57,718 nucleotides of DNA from Thermoguttaceae bacterium (GCA_017557195.1 JAFZAL010000055.1:1-57718); one strand, 5' to 3'. Positions 17,366 through 26,860 are shown, counted from the stretch's first letter. Numbers and translations are program-made. Notes: generated by a model from the letters alone, not told the origin.

Positions 17366-18151
17366 ATGGATGTAAAAAGCATTTACAATACAGAGTTTTA
17401 TAACAATCAAAAGTATCGCTCTTTACGAGCGGCTGGCGTCATATTGCCATATTTGTTTCAATTCTATAAGCCGAATTCGGTAATTGATATCGGATGCGGT
17501 TCCGGATCCTGGCTTCGCGCGTGCCAGGATTTGGGCGTTGGCACAATCCACGGCGTTGATATTAACGAGGTTGATGAACAGACGTTATTTGTTCCCAGAG
17601 ATGTAATTGATATTTTTGATTTTTCTAATTTAACTTCTCAAGAGAAATTTGCCCACAGCCAAAAATACGATTTAGCCATATCGCTTGAGGTGGCAGAGCA
17701 TTTGGAGCCGCAAAACGCGGTTTCGTTTGTAAAATATCTAACGTCTTTTTCAGACGTTGTTTTGTTTTCGGCTGCTCATCCATTTCAAAGCGGCGTTCAC
17801 CATGTTAATTGTCAACCTGCCGTATATTGGTCTTCGTTGTTTAAAAATGAAGATTACGTATGCGTTGATATAATGAGGCGTCAATTGATGTTTGTTCCTC
17901 AATTAGACGAATGTTACTGGTATGGACAGAATTCCTTTTTATATGTTCATAATTCTTGCGAAAATGTTTTAAAAAGTTTGCAGGATTATATCACTGACGC
18001 TCCCGTTTCTTATTACCATCAGGCCGTCGTCAACGAAATAGTCCATCAAATGAATGGAATGAGTAGTCGATTAACCAAAATGGAAACCAGTCTTTGGTAT
18101 CGAATTCAACGCAAATTGAAAAAAATATTGCGTCGAAAAATTGACTACTAA
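17366..18151 (+). CDS. SAM-dependent methyltransferase
   Basis: 261 residues, class I Rossmann methyltransferase. SAM-binding motif I is VIDIGCGSGSWLRA (about 39-52), then HGVDIN for motif II, and LAISLEVAEHLEP for the motif IV region. The C-terminus (about 240-261) is basic. Being between the ABC exporter ATPase and glycosyltransferases, it probably methylates a sugar or glycan end. The start was taken at the only suitable ATG. TATATT lies nine bases upstream and no Shine-Dalgarno sequence is present. Confidence 0.85.
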   Translation: MDVKSIYNTEFYNNQKYRSLRAAGVILPYLFQFYKPNSVIDIGCGSGSWLRACQDLGVGTIHGVDINEVDEQTLFVPRDVIDIFDFSNLTSQEKFAHSQKYDLAISLEVAEHLEPQNAVSFVKYLTSFSDVVLFSAAHPFQSGVHHVNCQPAVYWSSLFKNEDYVCVDIMRRQLMFVPQLDECYWYGQNSFLYVHNSCENVLKSLQDYITDAPVSYYHQAVVNEIVHQMNGMSSRLTKMETSLWYRIQRKLKKILRRKIDY

Positions 18152-19017
18152 ATCTTGGAATTATTTTTTCAACGCCATTTTATTACAGAATCAATAGATA
18201 TCCTGTTTAGGGTCAATATTTTTTCAAAAAGGTAGACAGCAGAGTTGATTCTTTATAATTCTGACTTGCGTCAGCGTCCAAGATTTACATTCAAAAGCGA
18301 CGGCGTCCCTCTTATGTTGGGAATGTAATGAAGACAGCCGTCAGGATGGCAGAGTTAATCAGATACTCTCCTGACAGGCTCAATGAACAAACTTTTGAAA
18401 CGCATTCCATATAAGTCTTTTCAGCATTAGCGGCACAGACGTTAACAATGTCCGCCAAGCGGCTCTCAAGTCAAAGAGAAAGCCGACTGAAATGCTGAAC
18501 GATAAAACGACGACTGATTCGTTATGCTCTTGACAAAGATTTTTTCCGTCTTGGGTAATGGTCTTTTGACGGTTGATGCATGCAGATTGAAAATGAACAT
18601 TAATTGTTGAATTGACTTTCATTCGATTAGGCATTCGGTTAGGCATTGGCTCTTCTCATAAATGTTAATAATGAAGATCACGATCTGTCATAGGTTGTAT
18701 AACAGAGCGATAATCGAGGAAAACAGGAGAGTAAGAACGACATATTATTCCGGTTTGTCATTTAAACCTGTTAATATTACACAAGTTCTTTAGAGATTTG
18801 TAATTTACCACATAAGCGTTCCATTTGCAATCAAAAAAAAGTACAATTTTTCAAAAGAATTAAAAAAAACTTCCAATAATGGAAACGTCGATTAGTAAAA
18901 AATGGATTTTGAATAGCGGTTTGAACAATTGGAAGTTGTTGTTTGAATACAGCTTTCATTTTTAAGTAAAAAATTAGAGTATTTGATATCAAACCAGATT
19001 CCAGATTAATAAATATA
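18152..19017. other. Long AT-rich intergenic region
   Basis: Nothing recognisable. A weak 88-codon minus-strand ORF (18380-18646) shows no family motif, no ribosome binding site and a directly repeated start (MPNRMPNR); I do not support it as a gene. The region could be the decayed remains of an inserted element but no inverted repeats or transposase motifs were found. Confidence 0.5.
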
Positions 19018-19026
19018 TGCTATAAT
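19018..19026 (+). promoter_or_regulatory. Extended -10 just before a GTG start
   Basis: TGC-TATAAT forms an extended -10. Only six bases separate it from the GTG at 19033, so the transcript would begin at or next to the start codon (leaderless). No -35 is evident. Confidence 0.5.
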
Positions 19027-19032
19027 AATAAC

Positions 19033-20067
19033 GTGAGCGAAGAAATTCCCATATCTGTCGTAATGTCTGTTTATAATGGCGAGCGATATTTGTCGCTGGC
19101 GATAGAGTCCATTTTAAAACAGACGTTCAAAGACTTTGAATTTATAATCGTTGACGACGGCTCAACGGACCGATCGTTGGAGATAATACGCAAATACGAA
19201 AAGAAAGATTCTCGCATTCGCGTTTTGGTTCAGGAAAACCAGGGTTTGGCGGCAGCGTTAAACAACGGAATCGCTATGGCGTGCGGGAAATATATCGCTC
19301 GCATGGACGACGACGACATTTCGCTGCCGAAGCGATTGGACATTCAATACAATTTCATGGAAGCGCATCCGGAAATTCTCGCCTGTGGCGGTATATCTGT
19401 TATTATCAATAAATGGGGCGATGAATATATGTTTTGGGAAAAGCAAGAGGACGCTCCTATGATTGACGACTTTGCCGAAATAGATTCCAAACATATTATT
19501 AGCGGGGCGTCGTCTTTGTGCCACCCGTCGTCCATTTTTAGAAAAGCAGCATGGGAAGCTGTAGGGGGCTATTCTGCTGATCTTAGATACGCTCAAGATT
19601 TGGATTTATGGTTAAAAATGGGAGAACATGGCGCTTTGACCAATCTTCAAGAGCCATTAATCTTATATCGTTTTCATAATAATACTGCATCTGGAACTCA
19701 TCGACAAGAGCAATACGAGTGTGTTTGTTTAGCAGTTAAAAGAGCGAGACAGCGCCGCGGCATAACAAACGACGATTATTCTAAAATATATTCCGGAGAG
19801 GTTATTCCAAGCGAAAAAGACATCTTATATAAAACCTCAGTATTTCAGTTTAATAAGAAGCGGTATTTCAAAGCTTCGATTTATTATATCAGCTGGATTA
19901 TTAAAGCGTTTCCTTCCTTATTGAGCGATTGGCTTGTAAAACGTTTAATTCCCTATTCGCCCTGGCTTCAACGGACGTTGGAAATGGTGGATTTTCAACA
20001 CAAACAAATTCAGGAATTACGCAGTCAATTAATGGAGAAAAATAACATGGCTAATAAGATAAAGTAA
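19033..20067 (+). CDS. Glycosyltransferase family 2 (GT2-A)
   Basis: 344 residues. GT-A fold with ISVVMSVYNGERYL, the nucleotide-binding VDDGSTD, and the metal-binding ARMDDDDIS. It transfers a sugar from an NDP-sugar to a growing surface glycan or acceptor in the cytoplasm. The start is GTG because the family motif begins eight residues later and no in-frame ATG precedes it. The C-terminus carries LSDWLVKRLIPYSPWLQ followed by a Gln/Glu-rich probable coiled coil. That tail is shared with the next three glycosyltransferases. Confidence 0.88.
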   Translation: MSEEIPISVVMSVYNGERYLSLAIESILKQTFKDFEFIIVDDGSTDRSLEIIRKYEKKDSRIRVLVQENQGLAAALNNGIAMACGKYIARMDDDDISLPKRLDIQYNFMEAHPEILACGGISVIINKWGDEYMFWEKQEDAPMIDDFAEIDSKHIISGASSLCHPSSIFRKAAWEAVGGYSADLRYAQDLDLWLKMGEHGALTNLQEPLILYRFHNNTASGTHRQEQYECVCLAVKRARQRRGITNDDYSKIYSGEVIPSEKDILYKTSVFQFNKKRYFKASIYYISWIIKAFPSLLSDWLVKRLIPYSPWLQRTLEMVDFQHKQIQELRSQLMEKNNMANKIK

Positions 20068-20201
20068 TCGTTATTTTTTCTGATTTTTATTAACCTTAAA
20101 CTAATATATTTTAGAATAATAACGTTATTAAATACAATCCTGGTTTTTTAATAGATGTAATAGTTTCTTATTCAACACACCAGTTTTCATTAGATTTTGA
20201 A

Positions 20202-21182
20202 ATGTCCAATATAAAGATTGCTTTTTCGTCTAACGAAAAATTTGCCAGACATTTGGCGGCTTTTATCGCTTCGATTTTATCCAATTCACTGGACAACGAA
20301 TCGTTTGACTTTTATATTCTGGACGGCGGAATTACAGAGCAAAGTCAAGAGAAAATCCGCTCTTTAAATAGTATTAAAGATTTTAACGTTCATTTTTTGA
20401 AAACGGATTTTGAACAGCTTAAGGACTGCCCCAATAATGTGATATTTACAAAAAACGCCTATTCGCGTCTTTTGCTGGATTTGGTTTTGCCTGACGTTGA
20501 CAGAATTCTGTATCTGGACTGTGACATGATAGCAACGCGGTCGCTGGGCGCGTTATGGGAATCCGATCTGAAAGGCAAGTCCCTGGGCGTTGTTCACGAT
20601 TTTTCAATCGATCTGGATCGTTTTGACAATGTGCTAACGGTTTTTCTGCTTGAATTGACGTTTAAAGACATCTTTAATTCCGGGCTGTTGTTAATGAATC
20701 TGGATAAAATTCGTAAGGAAAAAACGTTTAGAAAAACGTTGGAATGGGTTGCCAATCATCCAAGTATGTTACAGTGGGCAGATCAAAACCCATTGAACGT
20801 TGTTTTTCACAACGACTTTGTCTTTCTGGATGGGATGTGGAACGGAAGCGCGCAAAAGAAAGACCATTTAAATGGGGAGCCTATGCCTGCGATAATTCAT
20901 TATTTGAAAAGAGTCAAACCATGGCATCTTGAATACGACGGCTTGTATGAAGAACAATACGAAAAGTATCTTTCCATGACGCCGTGGAAAGGGACGCCGA
21001 AGAGTCCTCAATCGCCTGTAAAGATGTCTTTTATACGGAACGCCAAAAGACGTCTTGCCGACTGGATTGCTCAAAAAGCGCTTCCTCACTCTCCATGGCT
21101 GCAGTCGTTAATGGATTACCGCGATAGCATGGAAGAGCAGAATAAAAACCTGTTTAATGTCATTCGTAAAAGAGTTCAATAG
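20202..21182 (+). CDS. Glycosyltransferase family 8
   Basis: 326 residues. GT8 features include IKIAFSSNEKFARHLAAFIASI, RLLLDLVLPDVDRILYLDCDM with the DxD-type metal motif DCD, FNSGLLLMNLD, and WADQNPLNVVF. It resembles LPS or lipooligosaccharide galactosyl/glucosyltransferases; the sugar is unknown. The C-terminal LADWIAQKALPHSPWLQ matches the tail of the neighbouring GT2 enzymes, although GT8 and GT2 have no common C-terminal domain. The next gene starts four bases after the stop. Confidence 0.87.
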   Translation: MSNIKIAFSSNEKFARHLAAFIASILSNSLDNESFDFYILDGGITEQSQEKIRSLNSIKDFNVHFLKTDFEQLKDCPNNVIFTKNAYSRLLLDLVLPDVDRILYLDCDMIATRSLGALWESDLKGKSLGVVHDFSIDLDRFDNVLTVFLLELTFKDIFNSGLLLMNLDKIRKEKTFRKTLEWVANHPSMLQWADQNPLNVVFHNDFVFLDGMWNGSAQKKDHLNGEPMPAIIHYLKRVKPWHLEYDGLYEEQYEKYLSMTPWKGTPKSPQSPVKMSFIRNAKRRLADWIAQKALPHSPWLQSLMDYRDSMEEQNKNLFNVIRKRVQ

Positions 21183-21186
21183 TCAA

Positions 21187-22302
21187 ATGCCTGCCATATC
21201 CGTAATTATACCGGTTTATAATGTTGAGAAGTACTTGCGAGAGTGCCTCGACAGCGTTGTCAATCAGACGTTTCGCGATATTGAAATTATCTGCATTAAC
21301 GACGGTTCGACTGATGGAAGTCCGGCGATTCTTGAAGAGTATGCCGCCAAAGACAGCCGAATTATCATTATAAATCAGGAGAATTCCGGACAATCTGTCG
21401 CCCGAAATAACGGATTAAAAATCGCAGCTGGGGAGTATGTCGCTTTTTTGGATTCAGACGATTATATGGAACTGAATCTGTGCGAGACTGCATATCAAAA
21501 AGCGCAGCAGACCGGAGCTGATATTATCATGTATTTTTACGATACTTTTGGAGATGAATGCAGGCGTTCTCCTGCTATCGATACTATTCTGGATGATGAA
21601 ATTGTTATTCGAGCCAGAAAAATCGACGCAGTAAACGATAATTACAATGTTATATGGAATTTGCTGTATAAACGTTCGTTTTTACAAAATAATAATATCT
21701 ATTTTTTGGAAAACGTTCTCTTTGAAGATGTGCATTTTTCTGTCAAATGCGCCTGCCTGTGCAATAAAATTTCTGTTATACGGGAAATTTTGGTGCATTA
21801 TCGGATTGGATGCGGTTACTCGAACGACAAAAAACAATCCGAGAAAAAGCTTCAAAGGGTTGAAATGTTTTGTCATATGATAGACGATCTTCGGAAGATG
21901 GATTCATCTCAGGATTTTCTTGTTAAACTGTATCTGACAAAATGGCGTGATTTGTATTCAACATATTATTATAGGATTCCACGCAATTTGCGTAAAAAAA
22001 TGCTGAAATCTATCGTTAATAACATGACGGAAGAAGAATACTCGCTGCTTCAAAATAATAACGTTAAACTGAATACCGGAATTCGCAATTTTTATTTGAG
22101 TTTATACGGTTCGTTGTTCAATCGGGTTCGATTTAAATGCAAGTATATTAAGGGAATGATTGCAGATTGGTTTGTGAAACAATTAATCCAAAGTTCTCCG
22201 TGGATTCAATCAACGTTGGAATTGGTAGATAATCAGCAAGAAACAATTCAGGATCTTCGAAAACAATTAATTAGTCAGAATGATAAACAACGTAAAGCCT
22301 AA
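21187..22302 (+). CDS. Glycosyltransferase family 2 (GT2-B)
   Basis: 371 residues from the ATG at 21187. I prefer it to an upstream in-frame ATG at 21157, because the family starts ISVIIPVYNVEKYL and this choice leaves four bases after the GT8 stop. Motifs are CINDGSTDGS, NSGQSVARN and AFLDSDDYM (metal). It resembles WaaE/EpsJ-like GT2 enzymes. The C-terminus has IADWFVKQLIQSSPWIQ plus a probable coiled coil. It is a close paralogue of the next gene along its whole length, so this is a tandem duplication. It overlaps that gene by 23 bp. Confidence 0.87.
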   Translation: MPAISVIIPVYNVEKYLRECLDSVVNQTFRDIEIICINDGSTDGSPAILEEYAAKDSRIIIINQENSGQSVARNNGLKIAAGEYVAFLDSDDYMELNLCETAYQKAQQTGADIIMYFYDTFGDECRRSPAIDTILDDEIVIRARKIDAVNDNYNVIWNLLYKRSFLQNNNIYFLENVLFEDVHFSVKCACLCNKISVIREILVHYRIGCGYSNDKKQSEKKLQRVEMFCHMIDDLRKMDSSQDFLVKLYLTKWRDLYSTYYYRIPRNLRKKMLKSIVNNMTEEEYSLLQNNNVKLNTGIRNFYLSLYGSLFNRVRFKCKYIKGMIADWFVKQLIQSSPWIQSTLELVDNQQETIQDLRKQLISQNDKQRKA

Positions 22303-23386
22303 AGTATCAGTAATCATACCGGTTTATAATGTCGAAAAATACCTGCGCCAGTGTTTGGATTCCGTTGTTAACCAGACGCTGCATGATATTGAAATTATAT
22401 GTGTAAACGATGGTTCAACAGACGCTTCCAGCCGCATATTGGAAGAGTATTCATCAAAAGACAATCGATTTGTCGTTATTAATCAGGAGAATTCCGGACA
22501 ATCGGTCGCCCGAAACAAAGGATTAAAAGTCGCGGCTGGGGAGTATATCGCTTTTCTGGATTCAGACGACTATATGGAACCGAATCTTTGTGAACTTGCA
22601 TATCAAAAAGCGCAGCAGACCGGAGCTGATATTACCATGTTCTTCTATGACACGTTTGGAGAAGATTACATGAACGTATCCGCTATCGATACTATTCCAG
22701 ACGACGATATTGTTATTCGAGACCGAAAAATCGACGCTGTAAACGATACCAACAATGTTATTTGGAATATGCTGTATAAACGTTCGTTTATAGAAAAGAA
22801 CAATATTTCCTTTTTGGAAAACACGCTCTATGAAGACGTTCATTTTACAATCAAATGCGCCTGTTTGTGCAACAGAATTGCCGTCATTCGGAAACGTTTG
22901 GTGCATTATCGGGTTGGCAGCGGCTGTACGACCGATAAAAAACAGTCCTATAATCAGCTGCAAAGGGTTGGATTGTATCGTCGTATGATTGATGAGCTAC
23001 GGACGATAGATTCCTCGCCGGATTTTCTTGTTAAACTGTATCAGAAAAAATGGACTAGTTTGTATTCAACGTATTATTACGGGATTCCTCGCGATCTCCG
23101 CAAAAAAATGTTGAAATCTGTTGTTGACAACATGACGGAAGAAGAATACGCGCTGCTTCAAAATAACAACGTTAAACTGAATTCCGGGATTCGCAATTTT
23201 TATTTGAGTTTATACGGTTCGTTTTTTAATCGATTTCGATTCAAATGCAAGCATATCAAGGGAATGGTTGCAGATTGGTTTGCCAAAAGATTATTCGCCC
23301 ATTCGCCATGGTTGCAGGCGTTTGGCGAGCGAGAGGAAGAGTATAAGAAAAAATATGAAGATTTATGCCAAAGCAGGCGTGAATAG
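22280..23386 (+). CDS. Glycosyltransferase family 2 (GT2-C), paralogue of GT2-B
   Basis: 368 residues. VSVIIPVYNVEKYLRQCLDS, CVNDGSTDAS, NSGQSVARNKG and AFLDSDDYM define the GT-A domain. The rest follows GT2-B closely, including MTEEEYxLLQNNNVKLN. The tail keeps VADWFAKRLFAHSPWLQ but the following helix is replaced by a Glu/Lys-rich segment. The ATG lies inside the end of GT2-B (23-bp overlap), implying translational coupling. It is the last gene of the plus-strand cluster, facing a minus-strand gene across a hairpin. Confidence 0.87.
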   Translation: MINNVKPKVSVIIPVYNVEKYLRQCLDSVVNQTLHDIEIICVNDGSTDASSRILEEYSSKDNRFVVINQENSGQSVARNKGLKVAAGEYIAFLDSDDYMEPNLCELAYQKAQQTGADITMFFYDTFGEDYMNVSAIDTIPDDDIVIRDRKIDAVNDTNNVIWNMLYKRSFIEKNNISFLENTLYEDVHFTIKCACLCNRIAVIRKRLVHYRVGSGCTTDKKQSYNQLQRVGLYRRMIDELRTIDSSPDFLVKLYQKKWTSLYSTYYYGIPRDLRKKMLKSVVDNMTEEEYALLQNNNVKLNSGIRNFYLSLYGSFFNRFRFKCKHIKGMVADWFAKRLFAHSPWLQAFGEREEEYKKKYEDLCQSRRE

Positions 23387-23435
23387 CTTTTAATCAATTT
23401 CAGCAATTTTGAACAAACAACGTATCGAAACGTCC

Positions 23436-23456
23436 GGCGCCGTTGCCAGCGGCGCC
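23436..23456. terminator. Hairpin between convergent glycosyltransferase genes
   Basis: Perfect 7-bp stem GGCGCCG/CGGCGCC with a 7-nt loop in a 75-bp gap between convergent genes. There is no strong T run on either side, so termination is possible but not certain. Confidence 0.45.
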
Positions 23457-23461
23457 AAACT

Positions 23462-24541
23462 CTACTGATTTTGTTCTGCCTTTTTTCTCTTAAACCAGTG
23501 AAGAGGATTTTTGGGAATATTATCAAAGCTTTTCCATAAATCATAGAATTGACAAAGAACCGGCTGTGGACATTGTCGATAAATGGCTTTGCATTCTCTG
23601 GAAAACAAACCGTACAGACTCCGTCCAAAATGGCGCTGCATATTCCTGCGAAAATCAAGATAATTCATGTATTTCAGCAGTTCCTCTTTCCGGTTTTGAG
23701 CTTCTTGAGAATCAATGCAGTCCTTCGGCAGATCGACAGAAAAGTTCAGGGCAAACTTATAAATTGGCTCGCTGCGCCAATACACTTGAAGCGAACGAAC
23801 GTAAAACTTTTTGTTCTCCTTTTGAACTTGTTCAATGTTTCTTTGCGTCTCATACTGTTTGTTGACAAGAGACCATGAGCAATTGTTGTTGTGCAGACGA
23901 TGAATAAACAACGGCTCTTCACAAATGAAATATTTAATCCCTAAAAAAGGAGTTATGTTTGATATCCAGACGTCATAGCCTATTTCTTTCAACGTTAGAG
24001 GAAAAATCTGGTGAGCGTAGGCCCGCTGCAGAGCCATCGAACAGCCGGCTTCAAGAGGAATATTCTTTGTTGTCAAATATCCATTTGCCATTTTGCCAAA
24101 ATATTTATCTATGGCAAGACGCGACTCCAGCATGCTTTCCATCGGAATTGGATTCAATTTGTCGTCTCCAAAAATTGCATTGCTTGAAACGACCATTCGA
24201 CGCGGGTCGATTTCAAACTGCTGGAGCATTTTTTCAATTCTGGTCGGCTGCCAATAATCGTCCTGATCTGAAAGAAAGATTATGTCCTGAGTGCAATTAA
24301 CAATAGCGTTGGAAAAGTTTTGAACAACGCCGATCCGGTTTTCATTCTGAATAATCTTAACTGTAAACGGAACTTGAGATTTGAACTTTTCAAGAATTTG
24401 AATTGTGTTGTCTGTTGAACAGTCGTCACAGATAACCAATTCATTTGGCGTTATGGTTTGATTTGCCAGCGAGTCAAGTTGCTCTTGAAGATATTGCTCT
24501 CCATTATAAGTACACATAGCAACAGAGACTGTGTATTTCAT
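23462..24541 (-). CDS. Glycosyltransferase family 2 (GT2-D)
   Basis: 359 residues from the ATG at 24541 (MKYTVSVAMCTYNGEQYL). An ATG six codons further upstream is possible. Motifs are CDDCSTDNT and IIFLSDQDDYWQP (metal-binding), with HRLHNNNCSW near the middle, typical of rhamnosyl- or galactosyl-type GT2 enzymes. It lacks the SPWLQ tail carried by the plus-strand glycosyltransferases and ends in a basic stretch (WFKRKKAEQNQ). It lies 45 bp beyond the end of the rnf operon but is divergent in function, so it is probably part of the polysaccharide locus. Confidence 0.85.
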   Translation of the reverse strand: MKYTVSVAMCTYNGEQYLQEQLDSLANQTITPNELVICDDCSTDNTIQILEKFKSQVPFTVKIIQNENRIGVVQNFSNAIVNCTQDIIFLSDQDDYWQPTRIEKMLQQFEIDPRRMVVSSNAIFGDDKLNPIPMESMLESRLAIDKYFGKMANGYLTTKNIPLEAGCSMALQRAYAHQIFPLTLKEIGYDVWISNITPFLGIKYFICEEPLFIHRLHNNNCSWSLVNKQYETQRNIEQVQKENKKFYVRSLQVYWRSEPIYKFALNFSVDLPKDCIDSQEAQNRKEELLKYMNYLDFRRNMQRHFGRSLYGLFSRECKAIYRQCPQPVLCQFYDLWKSFDNIPKNPLHWFKRKKAEQNQ

Positions 24542-24586
24542 TATAAATACCCGCTCCAAACCTGAAAAGTTATCTGGTTAAACTCA

Positions 24587-25471
24587 TTATCCAAGCCATT
24601 CTGTATGGTCAACGTCGGACTTGAATTGGTCGGTTACGACTCCCACTTGCGTGTCAGCGCCTTCGGGGCCGACAAACTTCATGATCTTGGACGGGCATTT
24701 GTCCGCCGCTTCCATCATGGCGTTAATATGATATGAGTTGTAGTTGATAACCGGTAAGCCGTTGTCGAACTGGAAGTCTTCCGCGTCGCGTCGAACGCAG
24801 CCGGAACAGCCGATACAACCGGTTTTGCAGACGGCTTTGACTTCCGGGCCGACGTCGTGGTTGGAACACGCGATAACCAGCATCTTTCCGTTTTTGAATG
24901 GAACCATGCTGATGATGTGACGCGGGCAGGCGGCTTCGCAGGCGCGGCAGCCGCGGCATTTATCGTAGTCGATATGAGACATCCCGTTGACAATCTGAAT
25001 CGCCCCGTACTTGCAGGCGCGCATGCAGTCGCCGAATCCCAGACAGCCGTAAGCGCAGCCCTGAACTCCAGCAACGAGGTTGGCGGCGGCGCAGGTCTTT
25101 TCTCCAACGTAGTTTTGCATCTGCAGTTTGGTTTCGCAGTTGCCGGAGCAGTGAACGACGGCGCGCTGAGGAACGACGTCTCCCGCTTCAACGCCCATGA
25201 TTTGAGCGATTTGCGTAACTTGAGCGGCTCCGCATTGCGTGCACTGGTTGGCGGAACCGTTGCCTTGCGCGAGGTTTTTTGCCAAGTCGGCGCAGCCGGC
25301 GTATCCGCACGCGCCGCAGTTGGCGCCGGGAAGAATCGAAAGAATCTTTTCCTCTTTCGGGTCAACTTCAACCGCAAAGGCGACGTTTGCCCAGCCTAAA
25401 ATCCAGCTCAAAACGATTGCCAGCGTCAGCAGGACGATAACGGAAATGATAATTACGTATACAGTTGTCAT
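24587..25471 (-). CDS. rnfB: RnfB, ferredoxin-like subunit of the Rnf complex
   Basis: 294 residues. An N-terminal membrane helix (4-27) is followed by the Fe-S domain LPGANCGACGYAGCADLA with Cys52, 55, 60 and 77/80. A C-terminal bacterial ferredoxin-type region carries CLGFGDCMRAC, CRGCRACEAACP and CIGCSGC. RnfB accepts electrons from reduced ferredoxin and passes them into the membrane complex, which reduces NAD+ and pumps Na+ or H+. It is the last gene of the operon, which runs C-D-G-E-A-B on this strand. Confidence 0.96.
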   Translation of the reverse strand: MTTVYVIIISVIVLLTLAIVLSWILGWANVAFAVEVDPKEEKILSILPGANCGACGYAGCADLAKNLAQGNGSANQCTQCGAAQVTQIAQIMGVEAGDVVPQRAVVHCSGNCETKLQMQNYVGEKTCAAANLVAGVQGCAYGCLGFGDCMRACKYGAIQIVNGMSHIDYDKCRGCRACEAACPRHIISMVPFKNGKMLVIACSNHDVGPEVKAVCKTGCIGCSGCVRRDAEDFQFDNGLPVINYNSYHINAMMEAADKCPSKIMKFVGPEGADTQVGVVTDQFKSDVDHTEWLG

Positions 25472-25513
25472 GGCGAAATGCCCTTTATTTAAGTTTGATG
25501 TGTTACAAGTCTG

Positions 25514-26197
25514 TTACAGCCCCAGCCACTTGGAAAGCCCAGCGTTGACGCCGGAGAATCCCATAAACGCCATCGCTAAAATGCACGCGGTCAGGAGCGC
25601 GATTCCAACGCCGCGGAACGGTTTGGGAATGTCGTTGAGTTCCAGTTCTTCGCGAATGCCCGCCATAATCGTGATGGCAATCGTGAATCCCAAGCCGCCG
25701 CCAACCGAGTAAACCATTGCTTCTGTCAAACCCCAGAGGTTGGCGGGATCCTGCAAACGCTTCATGATTTCCAAGCAGGCAAAGAGAATCGCGCAGTTGG
25801 TTGTAATCAAAGGCAGGAAAACGCCGAACGCCTTGTACAGCGGCGGGAAGAACTTTTTGACGTACATTTCGACAAACTGCACCGAGGCGGCAATGACGAA
25901 AATGTAAACCAGATAGCTCAAAATCGACAGGTTCGGCGCGACGCCTTCTACGCCAAAAGCGTTGAAAAGCCAGACCGTACCCGGCGCGTCTGGACGAAGA
26001 ATGTAGTACGTAAACGTCCAGGACAGGAACCCGGCAATCGTCATAACGAACGTAACCGCCAAGCCCATGCCAAATGCGGACGACAGTTTTTTCGACACGC
26101 CCAAAAACGGACATATCCCGACGAAATTGATTAATACAAAGTTGTTGATTACCGCGGCGGTAAGGAACAGCAAAAGCAATGAAAGGAACGTTTCCAT
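25514..26197 (-). CDS. rnfA: RnfA membrane subunit of the Rnf complex
   Basis: 227 residues with six predicted membrane helices. Family motifs are [18 protein letters not shown] and [12 protein letters not shown]; these two Cys-containing half-helices bind the intramembrane iron centre together with RnfE. It is slightly longer than typical RnfA (about 190-195), with an extra loop around residues 65-85. It lies between rnfE and rnfB in the usual order. Confidence 0.95.
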   Translation of the reverse strand: METFLSLLLLFLTAAVINNFVLINFVGICPFLGVSKKLSSAFGMGLAVTFVMTIAGFLSWTFTYYILRPDAPGTVWLFNAFGVEGVAPNLSILSYLVYIFVIAASVQFVEMYVKKFFPPLYKAFGVFLPLITTNCAILFACLEIMKRLQDPANLWGLTEAMVYSVGGGLGFTIAITIMAGIREELELNDIPKPFRGVGIALLTACILAMAFMGFSGVNAGLSKWLGL

Positions 26198-26245
26198 AAT
26201 ATTTTATATGTTAAAGGCGCCCGTCGCCAACGACGACGGGAAAGT

Positions 26246-26860
26246 TCAATTTTCCTGTTTTTTGGAACCAATCCAGTTGAAAAACGCCATCAGGCAGCCG
26301 AGGGTTAAAAACGCGCCCGGCGGCAGAATCATGATTCCGCAGTTGACCCAGAAATTCTCTGACAGAACCGTGTATCCCATCAGCGTTCCGGAACCGAGCA
26401 GTTCTCGAACGACCGCGATGGAGCACAGACCCAGCAGGAACCCGAGTCCTTGTCCGAAGCCGTCTGCAATAGCGGGAACCAAAGACTGTTTCGACGCGCA
26501 GACTTCGCACCGGGAAATGATAATGCAGTTGACGATAATCAACGGAATGTACGGACCCAGCTGAGCGCTCATTTCCGGCATAAACGCCTGCAGGAAGTAG
26601 TCTGCAATCGTAACGAACGTTGCGATTGTCAACGTGAAAACGAGGATTCGCAAGTGCGGTTTAATGATTTTTCTCAGCAGAGAAACCATGATGTTGGCGC
26701 AGACGAGAACAAACGTCGTTGCCGCCGCCATCGTGATGGCTCCCTGAACGTTGGTTGTAACAGCCAGCGTCGGGCACATGCCCAAAACCTGCCGATACGT
26801 GGGGTTTTCCGGAATGATTCCGCGCCAGAATCGTTCCAGCGCTGTAGGTTGATCGTTCAT
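26246..26860 (-). CDS. rnfE: RnfE membrane subunit of the Rnf complex
   Basis: 204 residues with six predicted membrane helices, homologous to RnfA in inverted topology. Motifs are NPTYRQVLGMCPTLAVTT and IIVNCIIISRCEVCASK, carrying the Cys residues for the shared iron centre. It ends in a short charged tail (GSKKQEN). It is followed by rnfA after about 48 bp. Confidence 0.95.
   Translation of the reverse strand: MNDQPTALERFWRGIIPENPTYRQVLGMCPTLAVTTNVQGAITMAAATTFVLVCANIMVSLLRKIIKPHLRILVFTLTIATFVTIADYFLQAFMPEMSAQLGPYIPLIIVNCIIISRCEVCASKQSLVPAIADGFGQGLGFLLGLCSIAVVRELLGSGTLMGYTVLSENFWVNCGIMILPPGAFLTLGCLMAFFNWIGSKKQEN

Noticed and set aside
18380-18646. 88-residue minus-strand ORF
   Set aside because: No motif, no ribosome binding site, repeated MPNRMPNR start; appears to be chance.
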